Origin: Plicaturopsis crispa FD-325 SS-3 | Taxonomy: Eukaryota > Basidiomycota > Agaricomycetes > Amylocorticiales > Amylocorticiaceae | NCBI GenBank assembly: GCA_000827205.1 | Contig: KN832557.1 | Location: 442,493-506,492 of the forward strand | Reading direction: 5' to 3' | DNA: 64,000 bases | Shown: piece by piece, positions 11,041-22,775 of the stretch | Position numbering within the stretch: position 1 is the first letter of the stretch | Layout of the letters: each line of letters begins with the position of its first letter | Position numbers and translations under genes: made by a program | Notes under the pieces: generated by a model | What the model was told of the DNA's origin: nothing | Seen by the model: the letters and a program-made list of their open reading frames with translations, nothing else | Database searches by the model: none

Positions 11041-14000
11041 TCACTCGAGCTCCCGCCAAGGCCTATCAACATTGGCTTCAGCCTCCCGAAGATCGTCATC
11101 CCCGTTAGCATCCATGCCGGCGAGAGAAAGACTCTCCATCCGCCTCGTGAACTCGTTCATGTCTGCGAGCCCGAGGTCGCGAATCTCCTGGTCGTACCCG
11201 CCTTGTTCGTTGACAGGTGCCCCTGTGTCCCAGTCAGGTGGAGCACCACGCCAGCCGCCATTGACATGAACATAGTTCAAGAACGACCGCCAGAGCGGAT
11301 CGAGGCCTAGCACGGCGGGGTCGCCGACGATGATGAGCAACGCCTTAGCTCTCGTGACGGCAACTGGGGAATATCTATTAGTGGAGGGACGTGCATCAAT
11401 CGAGCAACATATGTTTACCGTTGAAACGGCGTGGATTCGCGACGAATCCTAGCGTATGCCTCAGGTCGTACTCTACAAAGTCGCGGCTGCTCCGGACGGT
11501 GGAGATGATGATCACAGGCCGCTCCTACAAAGCGTTGAGAATTGGTTTGTCGTCAGAAAGCGGAAGTCACATACTTGTCCTTGAAACTCCTCGACGCTAC
11601 CGACTTTGACACCGTCAGCAACTGCACGAAGGACGTTGCGGATCTTCAGGCATTGAGCGTGGTAGGGTGCGATGACCCCGATGTCCTTGTCCGCTGAACA
11701 GACGTGTCAGTTTTCGGTAGCTAGCATATGTGCTCGATGAACACACCTGTGCGGAACGTCCGGTCATCCCTAAGCTGCTTGACGTAGGCCTTGACCTGCG
11801 TAGCCTCGTCAATGTTGAAGAAAGATGGCGACGAGGCTTCACGATCGTCTTTCCCGGAGATGGCGTGGAAGACAATCGGGAATTTCTTGGAGACAAGGAT
11901 GGGCGCGTCGATATAGGCGTTGATAGCCTTGGGATCGCCACATGGCTGTAGATCACCTCCGTAGAAATTCTCGTTAGGGAATTTGAGAATTGCTGGGTGG
12001 GACCTGAAGTTTTTGACGAGCTTAACGACGCTGAAAGCAGGGAGGGACGTGAGTAGTGCAGCCGTACAGAAGATGAATAATGCACATACGAAATACCGTG
12101 GCCCTGTTCCTCATTGTACACATCGCGCTCCATCAGCCGCTCCAGGTAGCTTTTTTCGAGTCCAAGCTCTCTGGCGACACTAGACCGAATCATAGGACCC
12201 AGCTGCTTGGGATCACCGGACAAGACGATGTTCGTAGCATTATCGGCCATGCCCTTTATGGAGATCATAGCCTCGGGCTCCGTTGCTTGCCCTGCCTCGT
12301 CAATGAAAATGTGCGAGAAGTGTCCGCGAGGCATTCCAATCCCATGCGGCATCGCCGCGGACACGCAAGTCGACACGATGACGCGGAACCGCTTCATCTG
12401 GGACATGGGGGGCACGGAAAAATGGGCCTCAGAGCGAGATGTGTACGGCTCCAATTTGTCCAGGATTTGACTTTTGTTGCGGCACGGCGCGTAGAATCTG
12501 AACATCTCGTCGGGGCTGAGGTCGAGGAGGCGTTCCGCAATAAGATCGGCGGCCGAGTTACTGGGCGCGCAAGCAAGAATGCGAACATTGGGGTTCTGAC
12601 GGAGGACCTGGCGTATAGCTTCGACCATCGTTACGGTTTTGCCAGTACCAGGCCTGTACGACCGTCAGAATTAGGTACATAACAAGGAGACGAAGCAAAA
12701 CGACAACATACGGTCCAAAGATAACGAAAGGCAACGCTCCCGGACCCTGTCGCAGGATCGACGTAACAGCCTGGAGCTGGGGTGCATTTGAAGCGATGAG
12801 GGGATTGAATACCCGCACAGCACCGGGGCCTGCTCGCGGAGGTGCTGTCAGGCCGCGGACTTCGAGGTCTCCAGGAAACAGCACCCGGTCCGGGGCAAAT
12901 GCACTGTCCAGGGCTTGATATTGCCGCTGGAGAGGTATGCGATTCAGCTTGAAGTGTACCGTGTGCCTCGGCGCGCTTCGGAACGACGCGTGGAAGCACA
13001 GTCCAACCTCTTTCTCGCGAACGACGTGCACATGACCTTCATACCACCTGCCTGGAGCGTCGCCGTCTTTGTGGACCAGAATAAGATCCCCTGGGCGCAC
13101 GAACGAGCTTGAGAACTGTAGAATTACCAAAGCTAGTTTATCACTCACCGACCAGAACGCTTGGGCGCTTCTCAGCTAGCCCAGGGACCTCAAGGCTAGC
13201 GCAGAAGAGACGAAGATGAGAATGGATTGGAATGTTAGTACAGTAAGACCTACTAGTAGTAAGTTCGCATTCCGCCACCGTAGCGCTGCAGCACAGCGCC
13301 GTGTATATCATATATCTGCAAGTCTTTCCTAGTAGCGAGAAATGAGATCAGTCACGCGCTGAGAGCGGCCAACAATGCAGATGGGAGTACGTACTTCATC
13401 CGGTGCTCTTCAGCCCACAGGAGATACTTGAAGTGTCGACCGTGGGTCGCACTTTGAAGGACGGCGGGCAGAAAAGACGCGCGAACGCGTTCAATCTGTT
13501 CTTTCAAAGACCCCGTATCCAAAGCCACAGCGAAGTTCGGAGGAATATTGGCGAGAGGCAACTTGCCGACGTACGGAATTGCTCTGAGGGCAGGAGGGGC
13601 TTCGCCTGGGATGACATCCGTTTCGTCCGCTCGTGCCACACGCGCACGGGGTACGTAAGGCGCTTTCGGCCTCAACAGTTCATGGTCCGCCTTGCTGCCG
13701 ACTATAGCAACGAGAGGCCTGACGATGATAAATTTTTGCTTGAGCTGGAGGTCCTCGAAGACGATTTCGAGGCGATCATCATAACGTCCGATATTGACTT
13801 GATTGAATCTGACGACGACGGTGACCGGCTGACCCATTTTTACCATGCGCATCGCAGTATTGCAGGAATAAGAAAACCTAAAAGCAGGATATCAGACATA
13901 GGTTTGACGGTTCGATGGATATGAACTTACGAAGACGTTGTACGAGCATTTTTTTCCGACGTGAGTTTAACCTCGACCATGGATATCTGAGCGGTTGGGG

Positions 14001-14577
14001 AAGTCCCAGAGATAATCGCGGAAAGAGTGCAGTTTTGGACCGCACGGACTGCTTCCACTATTCCGAAGTCGAGGTTACCCGACACCATGACACCATGCTT
14101 GTCTTTTTCAGCTTCATCCAAACTAGCCCTCCAAGACGAGAACCGCAGCATCTGCTGGTGGCGCTTGGACGTGGGATGGGATCGCGAGGCGACATTGGGG
14201 ACCTGTGCGTTGCAGACACTGCAATACGTATGTTGCGCAACGCTAGTTGCCACCTCTGGAGCAAAGTTGGGACTGATGCCCTGTTGCGCTGTATTCGTGA
14301 GGTGACCTGGGTCTGATGCGTGCGCGTGCCAGAATGGACCAGGTACCTGTACATTGCAAGGCCTACACAGCAAGAACGTCGAATACCCAGCCATTGTTTT
14401 TTTGTGCCTTTTCCCAGCGATATGGTTTCGGTATGTTGTTAAGGCCATGTAGGGAATGCCGCAGGGCTCGCATGTCCGCACGTCATGAACGTGCGGACAG
14501 GAATCGTTGGTGCATACACCATTGGCCTTGAGAAGCGGGCAGACAATGAAAGCTGGGGCGAAATTAGGATGAGGCAT
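11041..14577 (-). CDS. Zinc-finger SF1 RNA helicase, MOV10/SDE3/Upf1-like (copy A)
   Basis: Predicted RNA helicase of 1008 aa. The N-terminus carries a CCCH finger (C-x8-C-x4-C-x3-H, ending SCPHVH) and three U1-type C2H2 fingers (C-x2-C-x11/12-H-x5-H). A beta-rich region follows (about 215-480), then a full SF1 core: Walker A GPPGTGKT (about 545), SNSAAD, Walker B FIDEAGQ (about 663), [19 protein letters not shown] and motif VI VAVTRAK. MOV10/SDE3/Armitage relatives unwind RNA in silencing and transposon control. Ten exons: 13931-14577, 13395-13877, 13254-13328, 13149-13195, 12712-13090, 12090-12653, 11747-12030, 11575-11693, 11419-11524, 11041-11363. Intron positions match copy B exactly. 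It is transcribed divergently from RPT6. The helicase class is sure; a silencing role is inference. Confidence 0.92.
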
Positions 14578-15136
14578 TATGCAGACAGAAAAACGCGCTC
14601 GACGCTTTATAAGTGAACCAGCGTCGAAAGGTGGGGGATGTCAGGCCAAATGCTGCGGCGCGGCCATGAGGCGTTCGAATTGCATATCGGTGTTCCACTG
14701 AGGAAAATCGACGCTAGATTGGTGTCCTCGATGGGCATTTCGTCGATAATGGGGCCTCAACGAGGCAGACTAACTGCGGGTAAGAAGACAGTGAGCGCTA
14801 ACCCATGCCGATAGGGAATGGACATTCCCATTGCATACTCGCTCGGCAGCTTGGACCGTAGACAAGCTTCACACACAAAACACGAGCCCAGAGTGGACGC
14901 AGGAAGGAAAGGACAAGGAAATTGATTGCAGCCACTGTCACTGTTGTGAAGACCGAGGGATCATGGCAGACGACGTCTGAGGGGAGACCCAGAATCCTGG
15001 TAAAACGCGGTCGTGTTTTTGACGAAAGAACCCCAATTTGGAAACTTCACGAGGAAAATATGGCGACGACATTTTGGTCCGATCGAGACGTCGACGCGTA
15101 CGCCTCTCCACCACCACTCACGACCAATCTACAACG
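14578..15136. other. Divergent promoter region of helicase A and RPT6
   Basis: The region between two diverging start codons. Apart from the TATA box close to helicase A, I see no recognisable site; no proteasome control element was identified by eye. Confidence 0.55.
14604..14611 (-). promoter_or_regulatory. TATA-like box of helicase copy A
   Basis: TATAAAGC on the minus strand, starting 34 nt upstream of the ATG. If used, transcription would begin at or just before the start codon, giving a very short leader. Inferred from sequence and position only. Confidence 0.45.
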
Positions 15137-16623
15137 ATGCCCGTCGCAATACGAACACCAACCGCTCCCGGAGGAATAAAGTCCTACTACCAGGCGAAGA
15201 TAGAAACCGCCGAACTTACCATAAACCAAAAGACACAGAACCTGCGTCGGTTGGAAGCTCAGCGGAATGCACTCAATGCGCGAGGTGAGCATACTTACCG
15301 GACATGGTGGGGCTTATGCTAATTCTGCTTCAATAGTACGATTACTTCGTGAGGAGCTTCAACTCCTGCACGAGCCGGGAAGTTATGTCGGAGAGATTGT
15401 GAAAGTCATGGGCAAGAACAAAGTGCTTGTTAAAGTCCAACCGGAGGGCAAATACAGTACGTCGTCGCGTCCTCGCTTTCCCCGAGCCTTACTCACCTTC
15501 GGTTCTGCAGTTGTCGATTTCGACTCGGAGATAGAGCTATCGGCGCTTACACCAACATTACGCGTCGCCCTGCGTTCCGACTCCTACACCATCCACAAGA
15601 TCCTACCCAACAAGGTCGACCCGCTCGTCTCCCTCATGATGGTCGAGAAAGTTCCCGACAGCACATACGAGATGGTCGGTGGACTGGACAAGCAGATCAA
15701 GGAAATTAAAGAGGTCATCGAACTGCCCGTCAAACATCCGGAACTCTTTGAATCGCTCGGTATCGCTCAACCGAAAGGTGTCCTCCTGTACGGCCCTCCT
15801 GGAACAGGAAAGACGCTCCTCGCGCGTGCGGTGGCGCACCACACTGACTGCAAGTTCATTCGTGTCTCGGGTTCGGAGCTTGTGCAGAAGTACATTGGCG
15901 AGGGTAGTCGGATGGTCCGAGAATTGTTCGTCATGGCGCGGGAGCATGCACCGAGTATCATCTTCATGGACGAGATTGATTCCATCGGTAGCTCGAGAGG
16001 AGAAAGCGGTTCGGGTGGTGGTGATTCGGAGGTGCAGCGCACGATGTTGGAACTGCTCAACCAGTTGGACGGATTTGAGCCGACGAAGAACATCAAAGTT
16101 ATCATGGCGACAAATCGGATAGGTTAGCGGTTCTCTCTCCTCCTTGCGCGCGCGATATGTTAACGCGGTTTTGTAGATATTCTCGACTCCGCTTTGCTTC
16201 GCCCAGGACGTATCGACAGGAAGATTGAGTTCCCTCCGCCAGGGCCAGAAGCGCGTGTTAGCATCCTCCGTATCCATTCTCGGAAGGTGGGCTATTGTGT
16301 GCTCTTCTCTCACTATGCACGCGACTCATCTATCTTTCGACTATAGATGTCTCTGCAGCGTGGTATCAATCTACGCATCCTGGCCGAGAAGATGGGCCAG
16401 TGCTCTGGTGCGGAGGTACGCGGTATATGCACGGAGGCGGGTATGTACGCCCTGCGCGAGCGGCGGCAACATGTCACGCAGGAGGATTTCGAGTTCGCAG
16501 TGGCGAAGGTTTGTGCTCCACCCATTTTTGTGGCAAGTTGTCTTGCTCATTGTCGTTTTGTGTATCTAGGTCCTGAAGAAGAACCAAGAGGGAAACACAT
16601 CCGTCAACAAGCTCTTCTCGTGA
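15137..16623 (+). CDS. RPT6: 26S proteasome regulatory ATPase subunit Rpt6 (PSMC5/S8)
   Basis: AAA+ ATPase of the base of the 19S regulatory particle, which unfolds substrates and opens the 20S core. The spliced product is 401 aa, close to yeast and human Rpt6. An N-terminal coiled coil ([20 protein letters not shown]) is followed by the OB domain, then the AAA domain with Walker A GPPGTGKT (about 185), Walker [29 protein letters not shown] and [20 protein letters not shown]. Six exons: 15137-15284, 15337-15456, 15511-16122, 16177-16286, 16347-16508, 16570-16623, all in frame. The near identity of blocks such as [20 protein letters not shown] to other eukaryotes makes the call certain. It lies between two diverged helicase copies, on the same strand as copy B. 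Confidence 0.97.
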
Positions 16624-17107
16624 ATGGTTTTGTTGTACTTCGTCTCTGCCTGGCAATTCCATCTCTTTCCAGTTCGACTGAACTTGCCTTGTGACGCGAG
16701 CTCGACATCGCGTGACCAGCGCGTTTCAACTCTAAGGAGTTTTCAGTGTTCACACGTCCCAGTAATTTGAGCGACTCAGTACTAGTCACTGACTACACCT
16801 TAGTCTTCATAACATCCACATCACATCCTTCCATATTTCTCGATGTACAAAGGCACTCTGGGCCAATTGTGGGCGACAAAGTCATCCACGCGCGACATCT
16901 TCAGAGATCTTGCCCCAATTTGACAAAAACATCCGCCCCAGGCGCGACCAGGACGCGAGCTGGCAGTTTGGCTTGGAGCTTTGGACGTTGCTTGGACGCG
17001 CAATCTTTGCGGCTCGATTCTAGTCTCCAGTGGGCAGCGTGCATTACTATACCCCTGCTGTAGCAGCTATACCCACCTCCCTCGACCTCTTGGCTTCATA
17101 GGCAAAC
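16624..17107. other. Intergenic region RPT6 3' end to helicase B start
   Basis: Contains the RPT6 terminator and the helicase B promoter. A TATA box as clear as in copy A is not seen; TATACCC-like sequences at about 17048 and 17071 are the nearest candidates. Confidence 0.45.
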
Positions 17108-20100
17108 ATGGACAAGAAACGAATATGCCCTACCCTATTCGCCAAAAGCATTTGCACCACCCGGACGTGTCCTCACCAGCATGACGCTGTAATCTGCGAA
17201 GACTGCGACGTTATTTGTTGTCCCGCCTCGACCTACAAGGCACATGTTGGGGGAGCGGGCCACCGCAATCGGATCCGCGGTCTGGCTGGCGAATTATATT
17301 GCCAGCTGTGCGAGAGAATAGTCGCGAAGCACGGCTGGAAAGCCCATATCGACGGCGCGCCCCACCGGAAAGCCGCTGCTAGACAAGGCGTGGGCCCTGT
17401 GGTCGAGCCCGACGCGCCGCCTCCGACAGACGCGTTTGGCACGCACTACTGTGGTCTCTGCGATCTCCGCCTACTGCGCAAGGACGTGTCCACGCATTCG
17501 AGGAGCATGGGGCACCGCAAGAAGGAGGCGTATTTCTCGTATAAGGCTGCCCTCGAGGATGCGGAACGGGACAAACATGGGGTCGTGGTGCGAGGGGATT
17601 GTGATTATGGCGTCGTCGAGGCCGCGGACTCGGAGAAGGGCATCGTCAAGTCGTACGGGATTGAGACAAGCCTCCCGGAGGCGCGTATCGCAATAGTCAA
17701 CGTCAATTTTGCATCTTCGGGCGATGAACGGCAAGACGCATTGTATTTACACGTTACATCTATGTGCGTCGTGCGTGTCTAACAGTATTTCTGCAGGTTT
17801 TCGGCACACGTTGACACGCACACTGTATCATACGGAAAGCCGGCTCTCCTCCGAGTACGCTTCCAGCAGCGGCATATTGGGCGCTACCAAGATTACCTCG
17901 AGATGGTCTTGGAGGACTTGCATCTTAGGCAACGTTTTGTCATCGTGCGGCGACTCCGTGCTATTGTTGGAAACAAGGCCGACCATGACGAGCTCAGGCC
18001 AAGAGCCCCATATGTTCCACGGCAGCGGACCGAGCGTGTGGAGGAAACGAATGCACTCCCGGGTGTCCCTCATCCGTCTCTCGCTGTTATACCATGGACG
18101 GTTCCGCTACCACATGCTGACATACCCCGTGCTATTGAGACTGCCTTGTCTGGTACATGGCACGATGCCATCGGTCGTATCCGCAGCATGTTTATGCCCA
18201 GAGTGTTTTGCACGGAAACGTACGCACGCCACTTCAAGCACCTCCTTTGGGTGGAGGAGATTCGGATGAAGTGAGTGGGCTGACACCTCCTTAAATGTAG
18301 TTCCATTCATCATTTTTACAGTCGAGACCTCGAGATGTACGACATTCTGGATGCACGACTTCAGCAGCATCTTCCGTTCTACTAGTATGTCTCACCATCA
18401 TGGCCTTGCTCTCAGCTCAGACCTGTCCTGTTCAGTCTAAAGGTACCTGGGTTAGCGGAAAAACGACCAAGTGTCCTCGTCGGTAGCCCATGTCTCTTGT
18501 TTCTCAGTCGATCTTGGTCTCATTGTGATGTGATTATAGGTGATCGTATCCTGGTTCAAAGGCAAGGGGGCTACTACCGATGGTACGAAGGCCATGTCCA
18601 CATCGTGCGTCAAGAAGAGGTCGGACTCCGGTTTCACGCGTCTTTCAAGGGATGGACGCCAGACCAGCGCTACATAGTGCACTTCAAACTCAATCGCTAT
18701 CCCACACGGCGGCAACACCAAGCGCTAGATACTTCTTTCTCTCAGGAGCGGCTGCTATTTCCCGTGGAAAGCCATATCAAGGATGCGGATGTGCCTTCAC
18801 CTGAATATTCCCGGTTGCGGATGTTTAACAAACTTATCTCGGACAACCCTGCCCAGCTCCAGGCTGTTTGTTCGATTGCAAAACAACAATCTGGGGGCCC
18901 GCCCATCGCTATTTTTGGACCGTAAGATCTTTATACCCCCTTGTTTAGAGTGTCGCTAACGTACAAAATTGTAGGCCAGGAACCGGGAAGACTGTAACCA
19001 TCGTTGAAGCCATCCGTCAAATACTTTACCGGACTCCAAACGCGCGTATCCTCGCGTGTGCACCGAGCAACTCTGCGGCCGACCTAATCGCAGAGCGTCT
19101 AACGGCCCTCAGCCCCGACGAATTGTTCAGGTTCTATGCGCCGTCCCGCAACAAAGACCAGGTCCCAGATGTATTGGAGCCATACACCGCACGACCGAAC
19201 GTGCACTTCTCTGTGCCGACGATGCATCGACTAAGGGGGTTCAAAGTGATCGTTTCTACTTGCGTTTCGGCTGGCATGCCATTTGGTGTCGGGATGCCCA
19301 GGGGACACTTCACGCATATATTCATCGACGAGGCTGGACAGGCTACGGAGCCCGAGGTCATGATTCCGATCAAGACCATGGCAGACGATATGACGAAGGT
19401 CGTTCTCTCGGGGGACCACAACCAGCTTGGACCGATTGTACGATCCAGTATCGCGCGCGCGTTGGGGCTGGAAACAAGTTATCTCGAGAGATTGATGAAG
19501 CGCGACATATACGATGAGAAAGCGGGCTACGGCATGACGTGCGTTGTAGATCGTTGCTCTGCAAGCATTCTTCTAAGTCGCATTTTCAGTGTCGTCAAAC
19601 TCGTTAGGAACTTCAGGTCGCACGAAGCGATCCTGAAGTTTCCCAACGAGCGGTTCTACAAGGGCGAGCTGCAGCAATGCGGCGACCCCAAGGACATTGA
19701 TGCATACCTGGGCAATTCATTGTTGATATCCAAGGATTTTCCGGTGATTTTCCATGCAATATCTGGCCAAGACGTCCGCGAGGCGTCGTCGCCGTCCTTT
19801 TTCAATATCGACGAAATCACAGTGGTGAAGGATTATATTCGCAAACTCAGGGCTAACCGGCAGGTGCGGCTCAGTAAGTACTCCCTGCGGATCGTGTGAT
19901 GGGGCGAGGAAACATTTTAACTGCTTCCCAGCTGACCATGATATTGGGGTGATCGCGCCGTATAACGCGCAATGCCAGAAGATGCGAACTGGTCTCCGTG
20001 CTTTCGCTGACGGCGTCAAAGTTGGAAGCGTAGAAGAATTCCAAGGACAGGTGTGTGGCCTATTATTCCAGCGTGTTTTCACAACTTTACACCTACCAGG

Positions 20101-20568
20101 AGCGGAAAGTGATCATTATTTCGACCGTTCGGAGTAGCAGGGAGTTCGTCGAGTACGACCTGAAGCACACTCTAGGGTTTGTTGCAAATCCTCGAAGATT
20201 CAACGGTATGCGCTCATTTCTTACATACTGGGGCGTGAGGCACTGACCACAATGTTACAGTTGCTGTCACCCGCGCGAAAGCGTTGCTGATTGTGGTCGG
20301 CGATCCCAAAGTACTCTCTTTGGACCCTCTTTGGCGTTCGTTCCTCAATTACGTGCATACCAACGGTGGCTGGACAGGCGACAATATCTCTTGGGATCCC
20401 CAGGAACTTGTGGACGAGGACCCGAAACGATATGCCCTTGGGATTCGCGAGCAGGGTGTAACCGATATGAACGACTTTGCTCGGCGGATGGAATCACTGG
20501 CTCTGGCTGGGGCGAATGGAAGCGAGGAGGATTTAGAGGAGGCGGAAGCAAACGTGGACAGGCCGTGA
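17108..20568 (+). CDS. Zinc-finger SF1 RNA helicase, MOV10/SDE3/Upf1-like (copy B)
   Basis: Paralogue of copy A, 993 aa as read. It has an N-terminal CCCH finger ([11 protein letters not shown] to TCPHQH), three U1-type C2H2 fingers, a beta-rich middle and an SF1 core with [29 protein letters not shown] (motif III differs from the GDPKQLGP of A), RNFRSH, EEFQGQ and VAVTRAK. Ten exons: 17108-17742, 17797-18270, 18322-18384, 18436-18482, 18540-18921, 18975-19538, 19590-19873, 19932-20050, 20100-20205, 20261-20568. Exons 4 and 6-9 have the same lengths as in A (47, 564, 284, 119, 106 nt). The frame closes at TGA exactly where A and C encode the Trp of a PWRE motif. The next codons read R-E-V-E and then a stop, so five residues seem to have been lost recently. 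Still likely functional. Confidence 0.91.
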
Positions 20569-20767
20569 CGAGAGGTGGAGTAATTTTTCCGTGGCATTTC
20601 CAAGGCATACCCATCGGCATATTCACCCGTCCTAATATTCTTACAATAGCAACATACAGCCTACATACAGCAACTTACTACCAGGATCACATCTTATTCT
20701 ACCTACCTTTCATGCTCAATGTACTCAGTACGCGTAGTAATCGCGCATACAGTAACTTTCTGTGATT

Positions 20768-20794
20768 ACTATCACTGCACGGGTCTTCGACACT
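20768..20794 (+). repeat. Dispersed repeat segment, copy 1 (27-nt block)
   Basis: The 27 nt starting ACTATCACTGCACGGG recur on the opposite strand at 21418-21444 with a single mismatch. Weaker similarity continues downstream (CAACAtTTCATC against CAACAcTTCATC). This suggests a fragment of a mobile or satellite-like element rather than a gene. Family unknown. Confidence 0.55.
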
Positions 20795-21417
20795 TTTTGC
20801 GAAACATTTTATTGCTCTTCCACAACGCAACATTTCATCTCCAATTCTTTTCCGTCATCAATAATAGCATCTTGCCTTCATGGCTCCGATTTTTTTGGAG
20901 CGAAAAGATGAAGTAGAGCGCTGTCGGCACGCTATGGTGTCGGACACTAGAGTTCGACACAGTTGTCACGGAATGTCACGCCTCGGATGGCTGCCGCGAC
21001 TGAACTCCGACTCGGCTAAATGCTCTCAGCAGCTCTGTCGGATGACGGAGTCTGAATATGGGCGCGCTGCCGCTCATGAATGTCACGCTTGAGAGTGCTT
21101 TTCTCTCTCCAACGAGCACAACTCTTCCTTTCTTCCTGAAAATTGACGAGTGCAATGGCATGGCATGAAAGATAAATGAGCCAATTTTTTAGAGGAAAAT
21201 ATCTCCACTGAGTGAAGTACCAGCCAAGGCAACATCAGATTGAAGCTTTTTCGCCACCATTGCATTTTTCACGGCAGTAGCACCTCGTATTTTAAAATTT
21301 CCGCTTCACAGATGTATTCTAGGCATACAAGAGCATATACAGAAAAAAGAACTAGGCAAAAGGATGAAGTGTTGAGCGTACAATAGTGATTTAAGTGAAT
21401 TGTCGAACTCTGGTCCC

Positions 21418-21514
21418 AGTGTCGAAGACCCGTGCAATGATAGTATCGAGTCTGCGTGGCGTCCATCCGGCGGATCCGGCGGACGCGCCGGATTTTCGTT
21501 CAGGACCTTCAGGA
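21418..21514 (-). repeat. Dispersed repeat segment, copy 2 (composite, inverted)
   Basis: On the minus strand this holds, in order, TCCTGAAGGTC, a GC-rich block with CCGCCGGATCCGCCGGATGG, CACGCAGAC and the 27-nt block. The first three match copy 3 in the same order with similar spacing; the last matches copy 1. It therefore links the two other fragments and gives the best picture of the original element. Confidence 0.55.
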
Positions 21515-22197
21515 GAACGCCTCGACGCCTTAGTGCTCTCGGAGACAACTCGGAGACGTTCAGGAAACTGCTTAGATTCATCTCTCCTAGCCCGACCTGA
21601 ATGTTCCCGTGCTGTTGTATGCAGCTCCGAGTCGATCCTTGAGGACAACGGACTTTTCACGAGGGCCTGATATTTACCGTTCAACAGATCCTCCAACGTG
21701 AGGGTACCATGCAATTGCCATGCAATCTTGCATTTCCTCGGGCTACCTTGACCTGAAGGTGACTACTATAGTCTATTACACTGATGTTATTATTAGTATT
21801 ATTAGAACCAAGAGCCCTTCACCTTCATGTTTCCGAAATTCATACGCGTCGCGCGCGAGATGCAGCCGGTCGCGTCCTGGTCGCGTCCATCGTGCGACAT
21901 CAAGCTTAGCGTCCGACGCGTCGAACCGTGGGTTCTCGGGGCTACTGCCTACTCAATGCCTACTTGAGGGAAGGTGTCATTGTAAAGGCGAACATTACAC
22001 TATGAGCTCAGGACACTGCGGGAGTGTCCATTTCAAAGACTTGAAGGATCGGACTCGCAATAGGTTCTAGATTTTCTTGGACAAAAGGGACTCGGCCTCA
22101 TGAAGGACTTCAGAGAAATTTTAGCCTCAAGAATATGTGCTGAAAGGTCTGCAGGTACGGGTAAAATGAGACCATCGATGCAACGTCCTCTTGGAGG

Positions 22198-22272
22198 TCC
22201 TGAAGGTCAAAGCAAATTCATCGTGTCGCCGGATCCGCCGGATCCGCCGGATGGGAACCACGCAGACGCGAT
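22198..22272 (+). repeat. Dispersed repeat segment, copy 3, with a 9-nt tandem GC repeat
   Basis: Contains TCCTGAAGGTC, then the 9-nt unit CGCCGGATC repeated three times (about 22227-22253), then GATGG and CACGCAGAC. It is collinear with the inverted segment at 21445-21514. The tandem unit creates GGATCC palindromes. Function unknown; probably the remains of a non-coding element. Confidence 0.55.
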
Positions 22273-22775
22273 GTTCTCAACTTTCTCGCCATCTCACATC
22301 CATCCCAAAGTACCGACTGAAAAAATGTACCATTCATTCTCTGGCTCGTCGAGTCCTCCGATTTCCTGTTTCCTTCCTAATATTATAAGTGTTCACCCAA
22401 CTTGCAAGGCTATGAAACCAGTTTCCAACTTGCCTCCGTGTTTCGGAAGCTTTTTGTGTTGGCGCCGAGGCGGTACCGGGCAATCGAGAATAGGCAATCC
22501 TTTCCACGAGGGCGAGATCTCCGCAGACACGCGGCCAACCAGAGCGCCTGCATGGGATTCATCAGCGCGCTTATTATTGTCGTCGTCGCAGTGCTCGTCT
22601 CTTCTCTTTGACGTCCACCACGACCGACTCAAGACTGCTGCAGAGACGTCTCCGACCCTGGGAGCCGCAGCTGTGCAGCACGGATTCCATATCCATTCAG
22701 TGAGTGCATCGTGTGTTCCGGATCTTTCGTTTTACTGAACGGCTGCTGCAACGGTGATGTCAGAGATAAAACAAA

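Larger units (their letters stand above)
20569..22775. other. 2.2-kb gene-poor stretch holding diverged repeats
   Basis: No protein family is recognised. It holds at least three related repeat segments (listed separately) in both orientations and several AT-rich stretches. A perfect 9-nt inverted pair (TGAAGGTGA and TCACCTTCA, at about 21754 and 21825) brackets an AT-rich segment. The last few hundred bases should contain the promoter of the downstream membrane-protein gene. Confidence 0.55.

Noticed and set aside
13403-13924. 173-codon plus-strand frame inside helicase A
   Set aside because: Antisense shadow of exon 2 of the helicase gene, which matches copies B and C in the sense frame.
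15603-16313. 236-codon minus-strand frame over RPT6
   Set aside because: Antisense shadow of the highly conserved AAA ATPase exon.
22227-22253. Short GC-rich direct repeats considered as a CRISPR-like array
   Set aside because: Only three contiguous 9-nt units with no spacers, and the genome is eukaryotic; it is a small tandem repeat within a dispersed element.
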